A stretch of 64,000 nt of DNA from Beverwykella pulmonaria (taxonomy: Eukaryota; Ascomycota; Dothideomycetes; Pleosporales; Melanommataceae): the NCBI GenBank assembly GCA_001599595.1, contig BCHH01000007.1, positions 2,250,719-2,314,718 of the forward strand. Direction: 5' to 3'. The notes beneath the pieces are model-generated. The model had not been told where the DNA came from, made no database searches, and saw only the letters and a list, made by a program, of their open reading frames with translations. Position 1 is the stretch's first letter, and the number at the start of each line of letters is the position of its first letter. Positions 35,701 through 50,224 of the stretch are shown one piece after another. Position numbers and translations under genes: made by a program.

Positions 35701-36161
35701 TCACCGCGAACGGCTTTACCATCGAAATGGATACCACTGGCGACGCTAAAACAGGCCAGCGCGCGAAATTAACATCTCTACCCATGTCAAAGGAAGTAAC
35801 CTTTACCCCGCGAGACTTGGAAGAGCTGTTGGCTCTCCTTATCGAAAGTCCACCTTCATTATCACTCGAATTGCAGTACATACCGCGTCCCAGCAAAGTC
35901 AGAAAATTGCTCGCTAGCCGAGCTTGTCGGAGTAGTGTCATGGTAGGCAAGACGTTGAAGAGCGCGCAGATGGAGAATATTGTTAGACATATGGGGTCAA
36001 TGGACAAACCTTGGAGCTGTCCGCACGGCAGGCCAACTATGAGACATCTTTTTGGACTCGAGAAGTGGGAGGGCTGGAGGGAAGGAGACGGTGTGACAGG
36101 GCTGGGCGAGCAGGAGAAGAAGACGGATTGGGGCGCGTATTTGCAGAGAAGAAGGGAGTGA
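32708..36161 (+). CDS. PMS1: DNA mismatch repair protein Pms1 (MutL homologue, MutLalpha endonuclease subunit)
   Basis: Five exons (32708-32794, 32847-32889, 32947-33033, 33086-33464, 33515-36161) give 1,080 residues. The GHKL ATPase domain shows all motifs: SVAKELVENALDAGATSI over the first splice, VQDNGSGI, and SKLSTYDDLTSLQTFGFRGE. The long linker (about residues 420-770) is disordered and highly charged, with a 12-bp repeat coding GDADGDADGDADGDED near 34861 and a run of Glu near 35062. The C-terminal domain has the metal-binding endonuclease motif DQHASDEKYNFERF plus ACRSSVMVGK and CPHGRPTMRHL, expected for an active nicking endonuclease. With Mlh1 it nicks the error-containing strand after MutS recognition, in the nucleus. 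Confidence 0.96.
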
Positions 36162-36418
36162 TGTGAGGATATGTGAATTGTCGAAGAGCATTTGGTGAAA
36201 CATTTAGTAGTTGGTACCGTTGATAGAGCTATTTGTGTTATACCTGGTATTTGGTTGGTAGACCTATTTACATTCCCATTCATTTTTGAACAATTCTGTT
36301 TTGGTATACATTATTCTTATGGCGCCTGTTTCGAGTCGGACTGTTGAATGATAGTACCGAGACGATGTCGGGTAGCTGAGCATTTGATGCTAGTCCTAGA
36401 ATGGACAGTCGATTGAAA

Positions 36419-36461
36419 ACGCGACTTGCTTAGCGCAAGACGCGCCAAGCTACTTTACGCG
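36419..36461 (+). promoter_or_regulatory. cluster of three ACGCG cores upstream of MCM3
   Basis: ACGCG occurs at 36419-36423, 36440-36444 and 36457-36461, 170-220 bases before the MCM3 ATG. The cores match the MBF/DSC1 (MCB) consensus. MCM genes are commonly G1/S-regulated in yeasts, so cell-cycle control here is likely but inferred. Confidence 0.45.
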
Positions 36462-36634
36462 CTTTCTCCCAACCAACCCCCAATTTCACCCCTCTTCAAC
36501 GAATTCGCCCATTGCCACGACACTTCTCTTCACTATACCCACGCCCCTTAGACTTGACTTTTAAACACTCACTAAGGCCTTCTGCAGCCCACGATAGCTC
36601 AGACAGCGGCTCTTAACCCCGCAATTTCTTCACC

Positions 36635-39519
<2,885 letters not shown>

Positions 39520-40384
39520 TGATCTAGTAGGTTGGAACGGTTGTGATGAAGAGGGATATGGAGTTATGAGGTCGGATGTGCGGGACACGCTTATGATGTG
39601 ATGACCGGACGAGATAGTTTAATCCGCCAAAGACAGGAAATGAACGTTATAAGTTATCTATCTTGAAGACCCAAATATCATCTTACGGATATTTATACTG
39701 ACTAGGAGACGAATTATAGAGAGAAGGTTACGACAAGAGTATAACTAATGTGGAGAGAATTGTATTGGTCACCCAGCTGCGCGTAGATGCTCAAATTATT
39801 TTTACATTATTTTAAAGCCCACCACACTCTGGCATTGTCTCCTCGCCATTATCAGTTTAGAAAGGATTAAAAAAAATTCTCTTCTAGCCTTCGAAGCTTT
39901 GTTAAATTATTTTGCCTTTCCATTGGAAACCTCTAGAACTTCCAGTACCATCATTTGATAAAATCGCCTCTCTACACTCCAGCTTCTTCGGCCGCGTCAA
40001 AATAACGTTCACAAAAATGATATCTGCCTCTAACTTAGAAATACTCCAATTCACAAATAGAATGAGGATATTGTAAAATGGCGGCAAGTCTATTAAAGTC
40101 CAAGAATAGAAGTCAGGAGTAATTGCTAAGTTCTATATTAGCTTCCTCAACATTAGCAAAAACATTCTCTGCATCAGCAAGTTGCAGTCATACAGACTAG
40201 TGCTGTTTGTTGTCTCGGAGCTGCCTACTTTCCGCAACTTACCATCAGCTTTGACTCGACTCACGAGAGTCGAGCCACAGTAAAAGAGAGAGAGAGAGCA
40301 CGAGTGCGATGATAAGGTTTTTGGAATTGGAGCAACGGACTAGTAGAAGAGATATAGACTATAAGCATAATACAGAACGGAGTC
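39520..40384. other. AT-rich intergenic stretch with a hairpin
   Basis: No gene visible. A perfect 8-bp stem with a 4-base loop, CTCGACTC-ACGA-GAGTCGAG, lies at about 40255-40274, followed by a GAGAGA run. A 3'-end or termination role is possible but not shown. Confidence 0.45.
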
Positions 40385-41737
40385 TTATAGAAGAGGGTTA
40401 CACATGTCCGAGGCAAAAGCCCCCTTCAAACAAATATTGATCTCATCCTTAACCGCTGGCCCATGCACAGACAGCCCCCATCGATGAATTTCATTTATCC
40501 AGAGCATCAATTCCTGTGTATCGTAGATAGTCTGCTGACAATCTCCAGTTTGTAGCCTTTCCATAGTACACCCTCCCCAATTGTTATTCTCAGTGCTCAC
40601 AGGCGTGATTACCCAAACCTCAAATACAGGACCAATAAAGGTAAGGCCAAAGTGACGGAGCTGCTGCCAAGGAGTGGGTTTGAAGTCTGCGTATTTCTTT
40701 TTATCTTTTTGAAAGAGATGGATAGCACAATGGTAGAGGCGGAAGCGGTTATACAGTGCTATCGAACCAGCGACTGCAACCTGCTTGGTGGCAATATCCT
40801 CTGATTCGCCATCATGCTTGAATTCAATAGTAAAGTAGGGGCAGACCACGATGCTGTCTTTCACGTACGTTGCGTGTTTGACTTCGAAGCGCCACTTTGG
40901 GTTGAAGCCTTGGAGGGATAGCCAGTAAGAGCAATCAGGTTGGACATCCCAGCTCCACTCACTACTTCCACCTGCACATGGTTCCTCTAGTATTTCATCT
41001 GCGGATGTTTTGTTTGGGTGCCGCGGAGGCTTTATCCACTTCCCCGAGCGACCGGGCTGCAGCGACGGGCTGACCATGCGCACTATGTGGAATCGTTCGT
41101 CCTGCGCAAACTGCCCTGCACGCCGCGGCCCTTTGAACACATTCTCCTTAGCAAAAGTTGCGTATTCGTCCTCGCATAGATTTCGCATCCTCATCTCCAA
41201 GTATTCGGCCGTGATCTCCATCAGCTGCTCTTTGCTTGTGTCTAGCCAGATCTTAATGTGATCCAACCCCTCCAAACTGCGATAATTGCCGTTGGGGGCA
41301 GGTGCCACACCGAAGTACTGGGAGACGTCTGCGGTTAGACGGTCAGAGTAATCGATGGTGATACCGTGAGGCGTGAGGACGGCGTCTTCGAAGTGCGTAT
41401 TGCGAGGCCCTGTAGCTAGGGTCTTTGGGGTTTGAAGGGTGGATTTTGATTGCAGTGTTTCGGGGATGGTCTGCAATTTGAGCTTGCTCTTTGGTGGTGA
41501 GGGGGGAATTTCTTGGTTCCCTTGCCTGCCTGTGCCTCGTCCCCATCCTACGCCAACTTGTCTACCATGTCCCCGTCTCCCCGTTGCGATAGGAATAGAA
41601 GAGCTGTGAGCACTCATGTTTCTCACAACTGCCCACAAGCGCTCTGTTGATTCGGGATTGGATGGAGGAGCTGGCCTCCACACCGTGCGTCGTGGCTTCT
41701 CCGGACGCGATGAAGCTTTCAATATGCTGTTAGACAT
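40385..41737 (-). CDS. fungal protein of unknown function (DUF7924-like)
   Basis: The frame encodes about 450 residues from the ATG at 41737. An ATG at 41791 would add 18 residues, and a different first exon is possible because the adjacent frame (MSIVASLPNSSIFRDLIPPPK) also looks coding. The N-terminal 140 residues are basic and Pro/Ser-rich. The folded part begins near DRLTADVSQYFGVAP and contains SYWLSLQGFNPKWRF, PYFTIEFKHDGESED, ATKQVAVAGSIALYNRF and HFGLTFIGPVFEVWVITPV. From memory this resembles the fungal DUF7924 family, which is often present in several copies. The pattern F(T)IEFKHDG recalls the E-x-K core of PD-(D/E)XK nuclease folds, but I cannot show nuclease activity. It lies in AT-rich, gene-poor sequence. 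Confidence 0.6.
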   Translation of the reverse strand: MSNSILKASSRPEKPRRTVWRPAPPSNPESTERLWAVVRNMSAHSSSIPIATGRRGHGRQVGVGWGRGTGRQGNQEIPPSPPKSKLKLQTIPETLQSKSTLQTPKTLATGPRNTHFEDAVLTPHGITIDYSDRLTADVSQYFGVAPAPNGNYRSLEGLDHIKIWLDTSKEQLMEITAEYLEMRMRNLCEDEYATFAKENVFKGPRRAGQFAQDERFHIVRMVSPSLQPGRSGKWIKPPRHPNKTSADEILEEPCAGGSSEWSWDVQPDCSYWLSLQGFNPKWRFEVKHATYVKDSIVVCPYFTIEFKHDGESEDIATKQVAVAGSIALYNRFRLYHCAIHLFQKDKKKYADFKPTPWQQLRHFGLTFIGPVFEVWVITPVSTENNNWGGCTMERLQTGDCQQTIYDTQELMLWINEIHRWGLSVHGPAVKDEINICLKGAFASDMCNPLL

Positions 41738-41791
41738 ATCGCGTGGTTTCCTCGCCGAGCGGCTTCCTTTTGTTTTTCGACAGATGGGCAA

Positions 41792-42939
41792 TTGATACCT
41801 TGGGTGGGGGGATCAGGTCGCGAAAAATTGATGAGTTCGGTAGTGATGCAACAATTGACATTATAGAATGGGTATTAGGGTACGCACTGATGTGGTCGAT
41901 GAGGCAGTCGCAAGCCCTGTGACTCACTATCATTTGAACACACCTAACCCGCTTGGAGCTCAAATTGCCTACTATTCGCGGTGTCCGTCGGTTCTGATCT
42001 ATTGCATCAATACAACATTGCCGGTTCGGCCTTTTATTAATGATTTGCGTCGATATTCAACAGTGTTGAAAACTCACTGAAGTGAAAGAAGCCGTTCGAA
42101 GAGTTGTAAAACAAGCGAGCGATCGTAGACTTCTCCATATTCTCGCCTCATACATTGAAGAAAAATAAGGTCACCATGCTGTCTTTCACTATGTGTTTAA
42201 AATGCCTAGGAGAGAGTATGCCTCGTCTTCTTCTGTCGGACTATATACATGTACATAGATATAGTCCGACATCTTCCCAATTAGACCTATCTATATTTTG
42301 GCGTCAAGCGCCCGGGTCTGGAATACTTAAGCTTAGGTTGCTTGAAGCGTGTTATGAATCCCTCTTGTGATCGTATATCCAATGTCAAACTTACAATAAA
42401 AGTATAACACGGTTAGCAGTCATTATAGGATTGTGCAGGGCTACTCGCTTCTGTCCTCTTATCCCCTAGTTTTCATGCTAGATGTGAGAACATAGGGAAA
42501 ATTATATATGTCAGTCAAGCCAGTCACGTCGATAAGCTTCGAACTAGTCGATAGAAGTGAATAGAAACTTATCCACAGGATAACAATACGATTCATTAAA
42601 TACATGTCTCATGAAACTAACTACTTGCCAGCTGAAAGCCGACGCACAAACATCTCACTCGTCATACTATGGTCACGTCGCCCTCATAAACACGCCCCAT
42701 CCTCCATTCAAAAAAAGCATTCCAAAAAAAGCAAACTTCCCAACTATGCACTACGCAATATATACATACGCGTTCGCTCCTTCTCCACTCTCACTCATAG
42801 CGGTGGAAAACGTGCAAAGGTCGGAATGTTGTGCGGGGTGGTTGGGGTATAATGCCGTGCGAAGCCGTCAAAGGAAAATTACAAACACGATTAAAACTGG
42901 AAAACATTCTTGATACCTCATACGCTCGTTTTCTCATAT
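41792..42939. other. intergenic stretch
   Basis: About 1.1 kb, AT-rich, without a supported gene. A near-palindrome occurs at about 42238-42270 (GGACTATATACATGTACATAGATATAGTCC). Confidence 0.5.
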
Positions 42940-45900
42940 CTACGCTTCCGCGTCGATATCCTTGCTCTTGTTCTTCTTCTTATTCTTCTTCGACTTCTTG
43001 GGCGACTTGACATCGGACTTCTCGGCAGTGCCGTTCTCAGCGGTGGGCGTCGCGGGCACGTCGTCTTCGACGTCCGCAGCTTCCTTTTCAGCGGCAGGAG
43101 TGGCCACCTCTTCGACAACGGCGGGGGTGTCGTCTTCGGCTGGAGTATCTTCTTTTTCGGGAGCAGGGGCAGCCTTCTCTTCTACAACGGCGGGGGTGTC
43201 ATCGGCATCCTCCTTTTCCGCAGCAGGGGCGGCCTTCTCCTCGACAACAGCGGGTTTGTCATCTTCCTCTTCCGCAGCAGATGCAGGCTTCTCCTCAACG
43301 ATATTGGGCGTCTCCTCAACAACAGCGGGGGTGTCATCTGTCACATCGACGTCCTCTTTCTCAGCAACTGGGGCAGCCTTCTCCTCGACTACGGCAGGTT
43401 TAGCCTCAGCAGCCTGTAATTTCTCCTCCGCATCTGACTGAGCCTTTTTGGCGAGCTCCAATTCCTTGAGTGCTTCAGCTTGGTCGGCTTTCACAGCGGC
43501 CAGTTGGTCTTCGAAGGACTTGATAGTAGAGGCGGTCTCTTCACGCTCGGCCTCGGCTGTCTTGAGCTTCTCTAGTGCCGCGGTCTCAGCAGCAACTGCA
43601 GCGTCGTGTTTCTCGGTGAGGTCGGTAATCGTTTTGGACGATGACGCAATTTCAGAGCGAAGTTGTTCAAGTTCGGCTTCACTCGCTTTGGCGGCTGTAA
43701 GCTCCTCCAGGGTCTTTTCGTGCTCTGCTGTCAACGCCTTGAGCTCGTCCTGGGTCTTGGTAGAGGCATCCTTGGACTCGTTCGCTGCGGCATCAAGCTT
43801 CAGTTCGAGCTCTGCAATGGCAACATCCTTTGAGCCTTTCTCTTGCGTCAGGGTCTCGATCTGGGCCTTCAACTCAGAGATGCTGCTTTCGTGCTCGGTG
43901 ATCTTGGCTTCGTGCTCGCTAGCTGCTTCAACAGCTGCCTTGTGCTTCTCCTCGACCTCGCTCTTAGAAGCCTCCGCAGCTTCAAGATTCTTTTGCGCAG
44001 TTTCGGCGGCAGCCTTCGCTTCATCAAGCTCTGACTGGAGTGTAGAAACCTTGGCGACATCCTCCTTGGCCGAAGCCAATTCGGCCTCCAAGGCTTTGAT
44101 CGATTCATCGTGACCAGAAATGGACTCCTTGAGCTCGGCCAGAGCCTTTTCAGCAGCGACCTTCTCTTCTTCCGCGGCACTGAGGAGACCGCGGGTAGAC
44201 TCGTGATCAGAAACGTGCTTCTCCACCTCGGACTTGTGCGACACTTCCTGGTCGGCAAGCTTCGACTCGAGAGCTTTGATGGATTCGTCGTGACCGGAAG
44301 CAGATTCCTTGAGCTCGGCGAGGGCCTTCTCGGCTGCGATCTTCTCTTCCTCGGCGGTAGTCAGAAGCCCGCGCGTGGACTCATGGTCAGAGACGTGCTT
44401 TTCCAGCTCTGACTTATGTGATGCCTCTTGGTCGGAAAGCTTCGTAGATAGCACCTCGACCTCGCCCTTAGCAGATTCCGCCGCAGCGAGAGACGTCTCG
44501 AGTTCTTCAATCTTGGTCTTCAGACCCTCAGCATCGCCCTTGGCCGATTCAGCCGCAGCGAGAGACGTCTCGAGTTCTTCAATTCTGGTCTTCAGACCCT
44601 CAGCATCGCCCTTGGCCGATTCAGCCGCAGCAAGAGATGCCTCTTTGCTGGCCACTTCTGCCTTTGCTTCGCTCAATGCCGACTCCAATTCAATGATCTT
44701 GCTGTCATGAGACCCGGATTCAGACTTGAGCTGTTCCAACTCTTCTTCCTTGGCCTGTGTGGCTTTGACAGCCTCGGCAAGCTCTGTTTCCTTTGCCTCC
44801 AAGCCAGCCTTGGCTTCACTCAATGAGCCTTCGAGCTCTGTGATCTTACTGGAATGCGACCCGGATTCAGACTTGAGCTGTTCGAGCTCTTCTTGTGTGG
44901 TCTGGTTGGCTTTGACGGCCTCAGCGAGTTCAGCTTCCTTTGCCTCGAGGGACGATTCTAGCTCAGTGATCTTCGCTGAGAGTCCTTCGGCATCACCCTT
45001 CGCTGATTCTGCCGCCTCGAGATCAGCCTTGGCCGCACTCAGCGACGATTCTAGCTCGGTGCTCTTTGTAATGCTGTTCTCGAGATCGGTTTTTGCGGAA
45101 TCAGCAGCGTGTTGGGCCTCCTCCAGTTGGGTGGTCAGCTCGGCTTTGGCGCTCTCCAACTCTGTCTTGCTAGCACTCAGTTCCTTGACCGCTTCTTCGA
45201 GCTCCGCAATCTTCGTGGTGAGCCCCTCCGAATCGCCCTTGGCTGCTTCAGCCGCGGCGAGAGACGACTCGAGTTCCTCGATCTTGGTCTTGTGTCCTGT
45301 CAGCTCACCTCCGCGAACCTCGTGCTCACTGCTGATGGCAGCAAGTTCCTCTGCCTTAGCCGCCAGCTCCTTCTCGAGATCAGCAATCTTTTCTACGTGT
45401 GTGTCCAAGTCGGCCTTAGGGACGAGAGATCCCTTCTCCGCTTCAAGGCTTGCAATATTGGCTTTGACGGATTCCAGCTCAGCGACATGCTCCTCTTGAG
45501 CCTTGGCAAGGGCTTCCTCGATGGCAGCCTTCTCGGCAGTAAGCGATGCAATCGATTCCGTGTGGGCATCGAGATCAGCCTTGGGGACGTGAGATTCCTT
45601 GAGAGAGGCAAGTTCGGCGGCATGCTCCTCCTGAGCTTTGGCGAGAGCTTCCTCGATAGAGGTCTTCTCCGATTGGAGAGTCGATATGGTTTCAACGTGA
45701 GCGTCGAGATCAGCCTTGGGGACGAGGGACTCTTTCTCCGCCTTGACGGATTCAAGTTCTGCGGTATGCTCCTCAAGGGCTTTGGCAAGGGCTTCCTCAG
45801 CTGCAGCCTTTTCTGCAGACAGAGTTGCAATGGACTCGTCCTTGGCATCGAGATCAGCCTTGGGGACGAGAGATCCTTGGAGGGATTCGACTTCTGCGGC

Positions 45901-48232
45901 ATGCTCCTCCTGGGCCTTGGCGAGAGCTGCCTCGATGGCAGCCTTCTCGGCAGTAAGCGATGCAATCGATTCCGTGTGGGCGTCGAGATCAGCCTTGGGG
46001 ACATGAGATTCCTTGAGAGAAGCAAGCTCAGCAGCATGTTCCCCCTGAGCCTTGGCGAGAGCCTCCTCGATGGCAGTCTTTTCCGATTTGAGCGTCGATA
46101 TGGTTTCAACGTGGGCGTCAAGATCAGCCTGGGGTACCAAAGATGCCCTCTCTTGCTCTAAGCTCGCGTGAGCAGCTTTGAGCGACTCATGGGCTTCGTT
46201 GGTCTGAGCAAGAGCTTCTTCCGCGGCGACCTTTTCTGAAGTAAGAGATGCAATCGAGGCAACGTGGGCGTCGAGATCCGCCTTGGGCACGAGATCTCCC
46301 ATTGTAGCCTTCAGAGATTCCAATTCAGCGCTAGCTTTAGACAACTCTGCCTCCGCGGTGCTCTTCTCTGTCTCCAGGGTGGCGTGAGTGGACTTGAAGG
46401 CCTCGAATTCAGCGGTAGCCTTGGCTAATTCCTCTTCGGCGCTGGCCTTCTGCGACTCGAGAGCTTCCAGATCAGTCTTTGGCACAAGAGATGCGTTGGT
46501 GGTCTTCAGGGCCTCGAGTTCGGCGGTAGCCTTGGCTAATTCCTCCTCTGCAGTTGTAGCAGTGCTCTTCAAAGACTCCAGTTCAGCGGTAGCTTTGGCC
46601 AGCGCCTCCTCAGCATTCGCAGCGTTTGTCTTCACAGCCTCAAGCTCAGCGGTAGCTGTAGCCAGTTCCTCCTCCTTGGTCGTCTTCTCCGATGTTAGTG
46701 CCTCCAAATGGGCCTTCGGCACGAGGGACTCCTTCTCTGATTCCAAGGATGCGTTGGTAGCTTTGAGACTCTCTACTTCCGCCTTCAGCGACTCCAGTTC
46801 AGCGCTAGCTTTGGCGAGTTCCTCTTCGGCAGAGGTCTTCTCGGAGATGAGCGTCGACTTCTCCGAAATGAGCGCGGCCAGCTCAGCATCCTTGGATTCC
46901 AATTCACCACGCGGAACCACGGTGTCCTTATCTGCCTCTAAAGACGCGATGGTGGCTTTGAGCTCGTCAATTTGCTTCTGGAGCTCTGCAATGGTGGTCT
47001 TGTGAGCTGCAACCTCCTCTTGAAGCTCAGCAATGCGAGCATGTTCCTGTGCCATCTTCTGCGAGAACTCGCCCTCCAACGCCTCTTTCACAGCGTTCCT
47101 CTCTTTTGCCTTAGCCTCGTGAACCTGTTGGACAACCACACTGACCATGTGCTCTTCCAAATTCTTCTTGTCTTGCTCGAGCTGGACCTCTCGCTCCTCG
47201 AAGCCCCTTTCCCGCTCCCTGTATTCCTCTTCGATGGTTGTGATGGTGTCGTTCTGGGTCTGGACTACCTTGTTGGCTTCCTCGAGCTCCGCGCGGGCCC
47301 TTGCGAGCTTGGCCTTAAGCTTCTCGATTTGTATAGGTGGCGGGTCATCTGCCTTCGGTGACGGAGGTTCGGGTGCAGCGGCAGGTGTAGCGTTTTCGGT
47401 CTCGAAGGACGGGGCGGCTTTGGCGGAGGGCGTTTGTGGTGGGGTATCGACAGCGGCATCGCGGTGGGTCACTGGCTCGTCATGTTTGGGTGCAGGTGAA
47501 GCCGCCGTGTCGGCCTCTATTGCACCATCACTGGGTTGTGGTGGTGTTGATGGGGACAGCGGGGTCGTGGGGCCCCCAAAGAAATAGTTGTACGCGCGAC
47601 GCATGCTGCTACCTCGTTTGGGCAACTTGGGACGATTCGAGCTTGTGGATTTGCGTCCTCGACGTTCCTCCTGCTCCGGCTCGGGTCTAGGGCTCAGCAC
47701 TGTGACTGGTGTGATGGTCTCAGAGCTCTTTTGTCGTCTGTGACTCGGCTCTCTCGTGAGGAGCTTCCGGCCAAACTTCTTCGACCCTGCCTCGATATCG
47801 GCCGCTATCTGCTTCTGTTCTTTGGTGGTTGCACTGCAGATACGCGTTAGTTGTTATCATATAAAAAAAGATTATGTGAGAAAGGGAAAACGAGGGCTGG
47901 AAGATAACAGTTGGGCTGGGCAGAGATCGAATGATCCTGTCGCCCTATTGCTAAGCTGCCGTGCTACGGAAAATCGGTCATTGTGAGTGGACAGGGGGGA
48001 CTGCCAGAAATTGAGGCATGACATACAGACACACACACACACAGCAGTGAAAGCAGTGTTCTACCGCTCTTTCGCCTGTGACAAAAAAACGGGGGTGCAG
48101 ACGCAGGCAGTGAAAGATTCGCGGTGGTACGGTGCAGAAAGGTGCAGAGCAAAAAAAGTTGCGAGAGACGGTGAGAGCGGAAAGAGAAGAAACTCACTCG
48201 TAGCTAGACCGACTCCTTCCAAAGCTCGGCAT
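42940..48232 (-). CDS. very long repetitive coiled-coil protein, function unknown
   Basis: Two exons (48232-48198, 47833-42940) give 1,642 residues. Exon 1 (MPSFGRSRSSY) joins in phase to ATTKEQKQIAADIEAGSKKF, with a CTAAC branch point. The N-terminal 200 residues are basic then Pro-rich (RRAYNYFFGGPTTPLSPSTP). From about residue 210 to 1,450 the protein is almost continuous heptad coiled coil, rich in Glu, Ala, Lys and Ser. It contains roughly eight units of about 40-60 residues built on VPKADLDAH, then ESIASLTAEKAAIEEALAKA and QEEHAAELASL, and later units on AAESAKGDAEGL. The C-terminal part is acidic with repeated PAVVEEKAAP and ends in a Lys-rich tail (SPKKSKKNKKKNKSK). This looks like a structural tether or cytoskeletal scaffold. 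I recognise no domain. Confidence 0.85.
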
Positions 48233-50224
48233 GGTGAATCACAACCCAACAATGGCCGAATATCAATGCTTCCGGGTCTCTCTTAGCGAATCAATAATCT
48301 TGTCCTGATTCAGCGGGGCGCTCCGGTGAAAGCGAGGTATCCAAAGCTTTATGTACGCGCACAACCGGCGAGCGCTGCATGCAAATGCGTGATGCAGAAA
48401 AAAATGTTGTACGCAGGTACCAATCAACGCGGCGCACGTAGTAGCACTTGAGTCGCGTGAGGCAGCAGAAAGGCGAGGTGCCCAATGCAATGCAGGCAGG
48501 ATGGATGGGGTGTGTATTTACAGTGCGATTGACAGCGAATACAGGTGAATGAGGGAGCAGCGCGCGGGATGTGGTGCGTGGTGCGTGAGTGTGCAGCGCT
48601 TCGATGCGCGGACAACGCGCACAACATATGAGCGGTTTGGGCGCGAGCATGGGGTGCACTCTGGAGTCTGAGCTGCCCTCGGCTCATGCGAACGGGTCCC
48701 TCCTCATCGAAAGCCCTGCAGCACCGCTCGCTGTGCGTAGATGTTTTGTCTCCAAAACCCTGGGGCGGCCTCTCACGGCGGCTCCACCACCTCCGCTGGC
48801 ACCGGTGGCTTCCAGGACTGGCTTGCCAATTGCTCATCCTCTGCACGCCCGACGCTGCTGGCGGCGGCAAGAAATGAAAGGGCTTGCAACATGCCGGGAG
48901 CGGACCAAGGGCGGTTGCGCTTTTGATGCGTTGTCGGGTGTCTGTGCAGGTTGGCGAGTGGAAAGAGAAGGGCTGCCGGGGATCAAACAGCATCCAGTGT
49001 AGACGGCTTCTGCGCCATTTGTCATTCGCCCGGCGCGAAACCTCTCTGCTTCACCATCATGAGCTGTCAATTCTTCACGCCGACCCTCCATCACAGTGCA
49101 AAGGCGCCGAATGAGCTTGCAGACATATCCAGCGCGCAGCTACTCGATCAATTGAGCTGCCATTTTGAACATCTGACGACAGCTGTCGCTGCAATAAATT
49201 GCTGACCGAGCGAATAGATTTATGCAGCGGTGAGTGCGACATCGCTGTCACATAGCCCGGCATTTCATTCACTAGCCACACCGCCACATCGCCGCATCGC
49301 ATTTCAACAGGATGAAAGATGGCGATCAACATGTGTATTCGTCGCAACCTCAGGATGCATGACTCTCTATTGTCCCCGCAAGCCCACAAGTATGATGTCA
49401 AGTCCAAGGTCTCATTACACAAATAGCCGCCCCATTCCGCGATATGAGAGCCCATCAATTTCTCGCTGGGATAGACCCAAGACCGTCATCTCAACAACCC
49501 GTGAACGACCGCTGACTCAGCACTAACCGTCATTTACATTACTGGAGGCACAGAAATGGCCTATCTCGGAAGCAATATCAATAATTACCAAAAGAAATAA
49601 ATAAAGAGTTCGCATCTGATTCGCCTGATGTATCCCAACCAATCCTACCCCTATTCAGCCCAGAACGCCAGAAGATGCAAGATGTGTGACGACCAAGATG
49701 AAGCAGTGCCCATATCCAAGACCCATCGAGTCCATGAGTGATGACCTGATCACACAAGGAAGGAAAAGGAGGATGAACTATGCACAGGAAACGCTCATTA
49801 AATACAAGAATTAGGGGGAATATAAACACAAACCGCCTATTACTTTTCTCCAGAAATCCCGTCAACAGGAAAAGGGCCAGAAGAGAGAAGCGAATACACA
49901 TGAAGCAGCCGCGGGAGCGTGGAAATGGCCTGAACAGAACGTAGACATTTCTGTTTCCTTCCAGAATTTCCGAGGCCGTCCTACGCCGTCACCTCAGTCT
50001 CGTTCTGCCCTGCACGCAAGATATCACATTAGCTTGAAAACCATCTCCGAGATGAACCATGACTTCTAGGGATCGGGACGACCGAACAGGCCCCTGCGTA
50101 TCCGTCCACTGAACCCTCCAGAACCTGAATCTTCGGCGGACCCAGGACTAGCTGGAGTATCAATACGTCCTTGGGCGTTTGAGGATGGAGACTTGTGGAC
50201 GGCGAACAGATCTGCGGCTGCGGC
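48233..50224. other. 2 kb region without a supported gene
   Basis: The part 48560-48960 is GC-rich and open in several frames on both strands, which reflects composition rather than coding. It contains the upstream region of the coiled-coil gene. The part from 49000 to 50200 is AT-richer and probably includes the 3' region of the E3-ligase gene. Confidence 0.45.

Noticed and set aside
35561..36283. 240-codon minus-strand frame
   Set aside because: Antisense to the conserved PMS1 endonuclease domain.
40255..40274. 8-bp perfect hairpin CTCGACTC-ACGA-GAGTCGAG
   Set aside because: Not near a gene end where it would have a clear role. Such hairpins are expected by chance in a window this long.
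45109..46161. 350-codon plus-strand frame
   Set aside because: Antisense to the coiled-coil gene. Its Leu/Gly/Ser repeats mirror the Glu/Ala/Lys heptads on the other strand.
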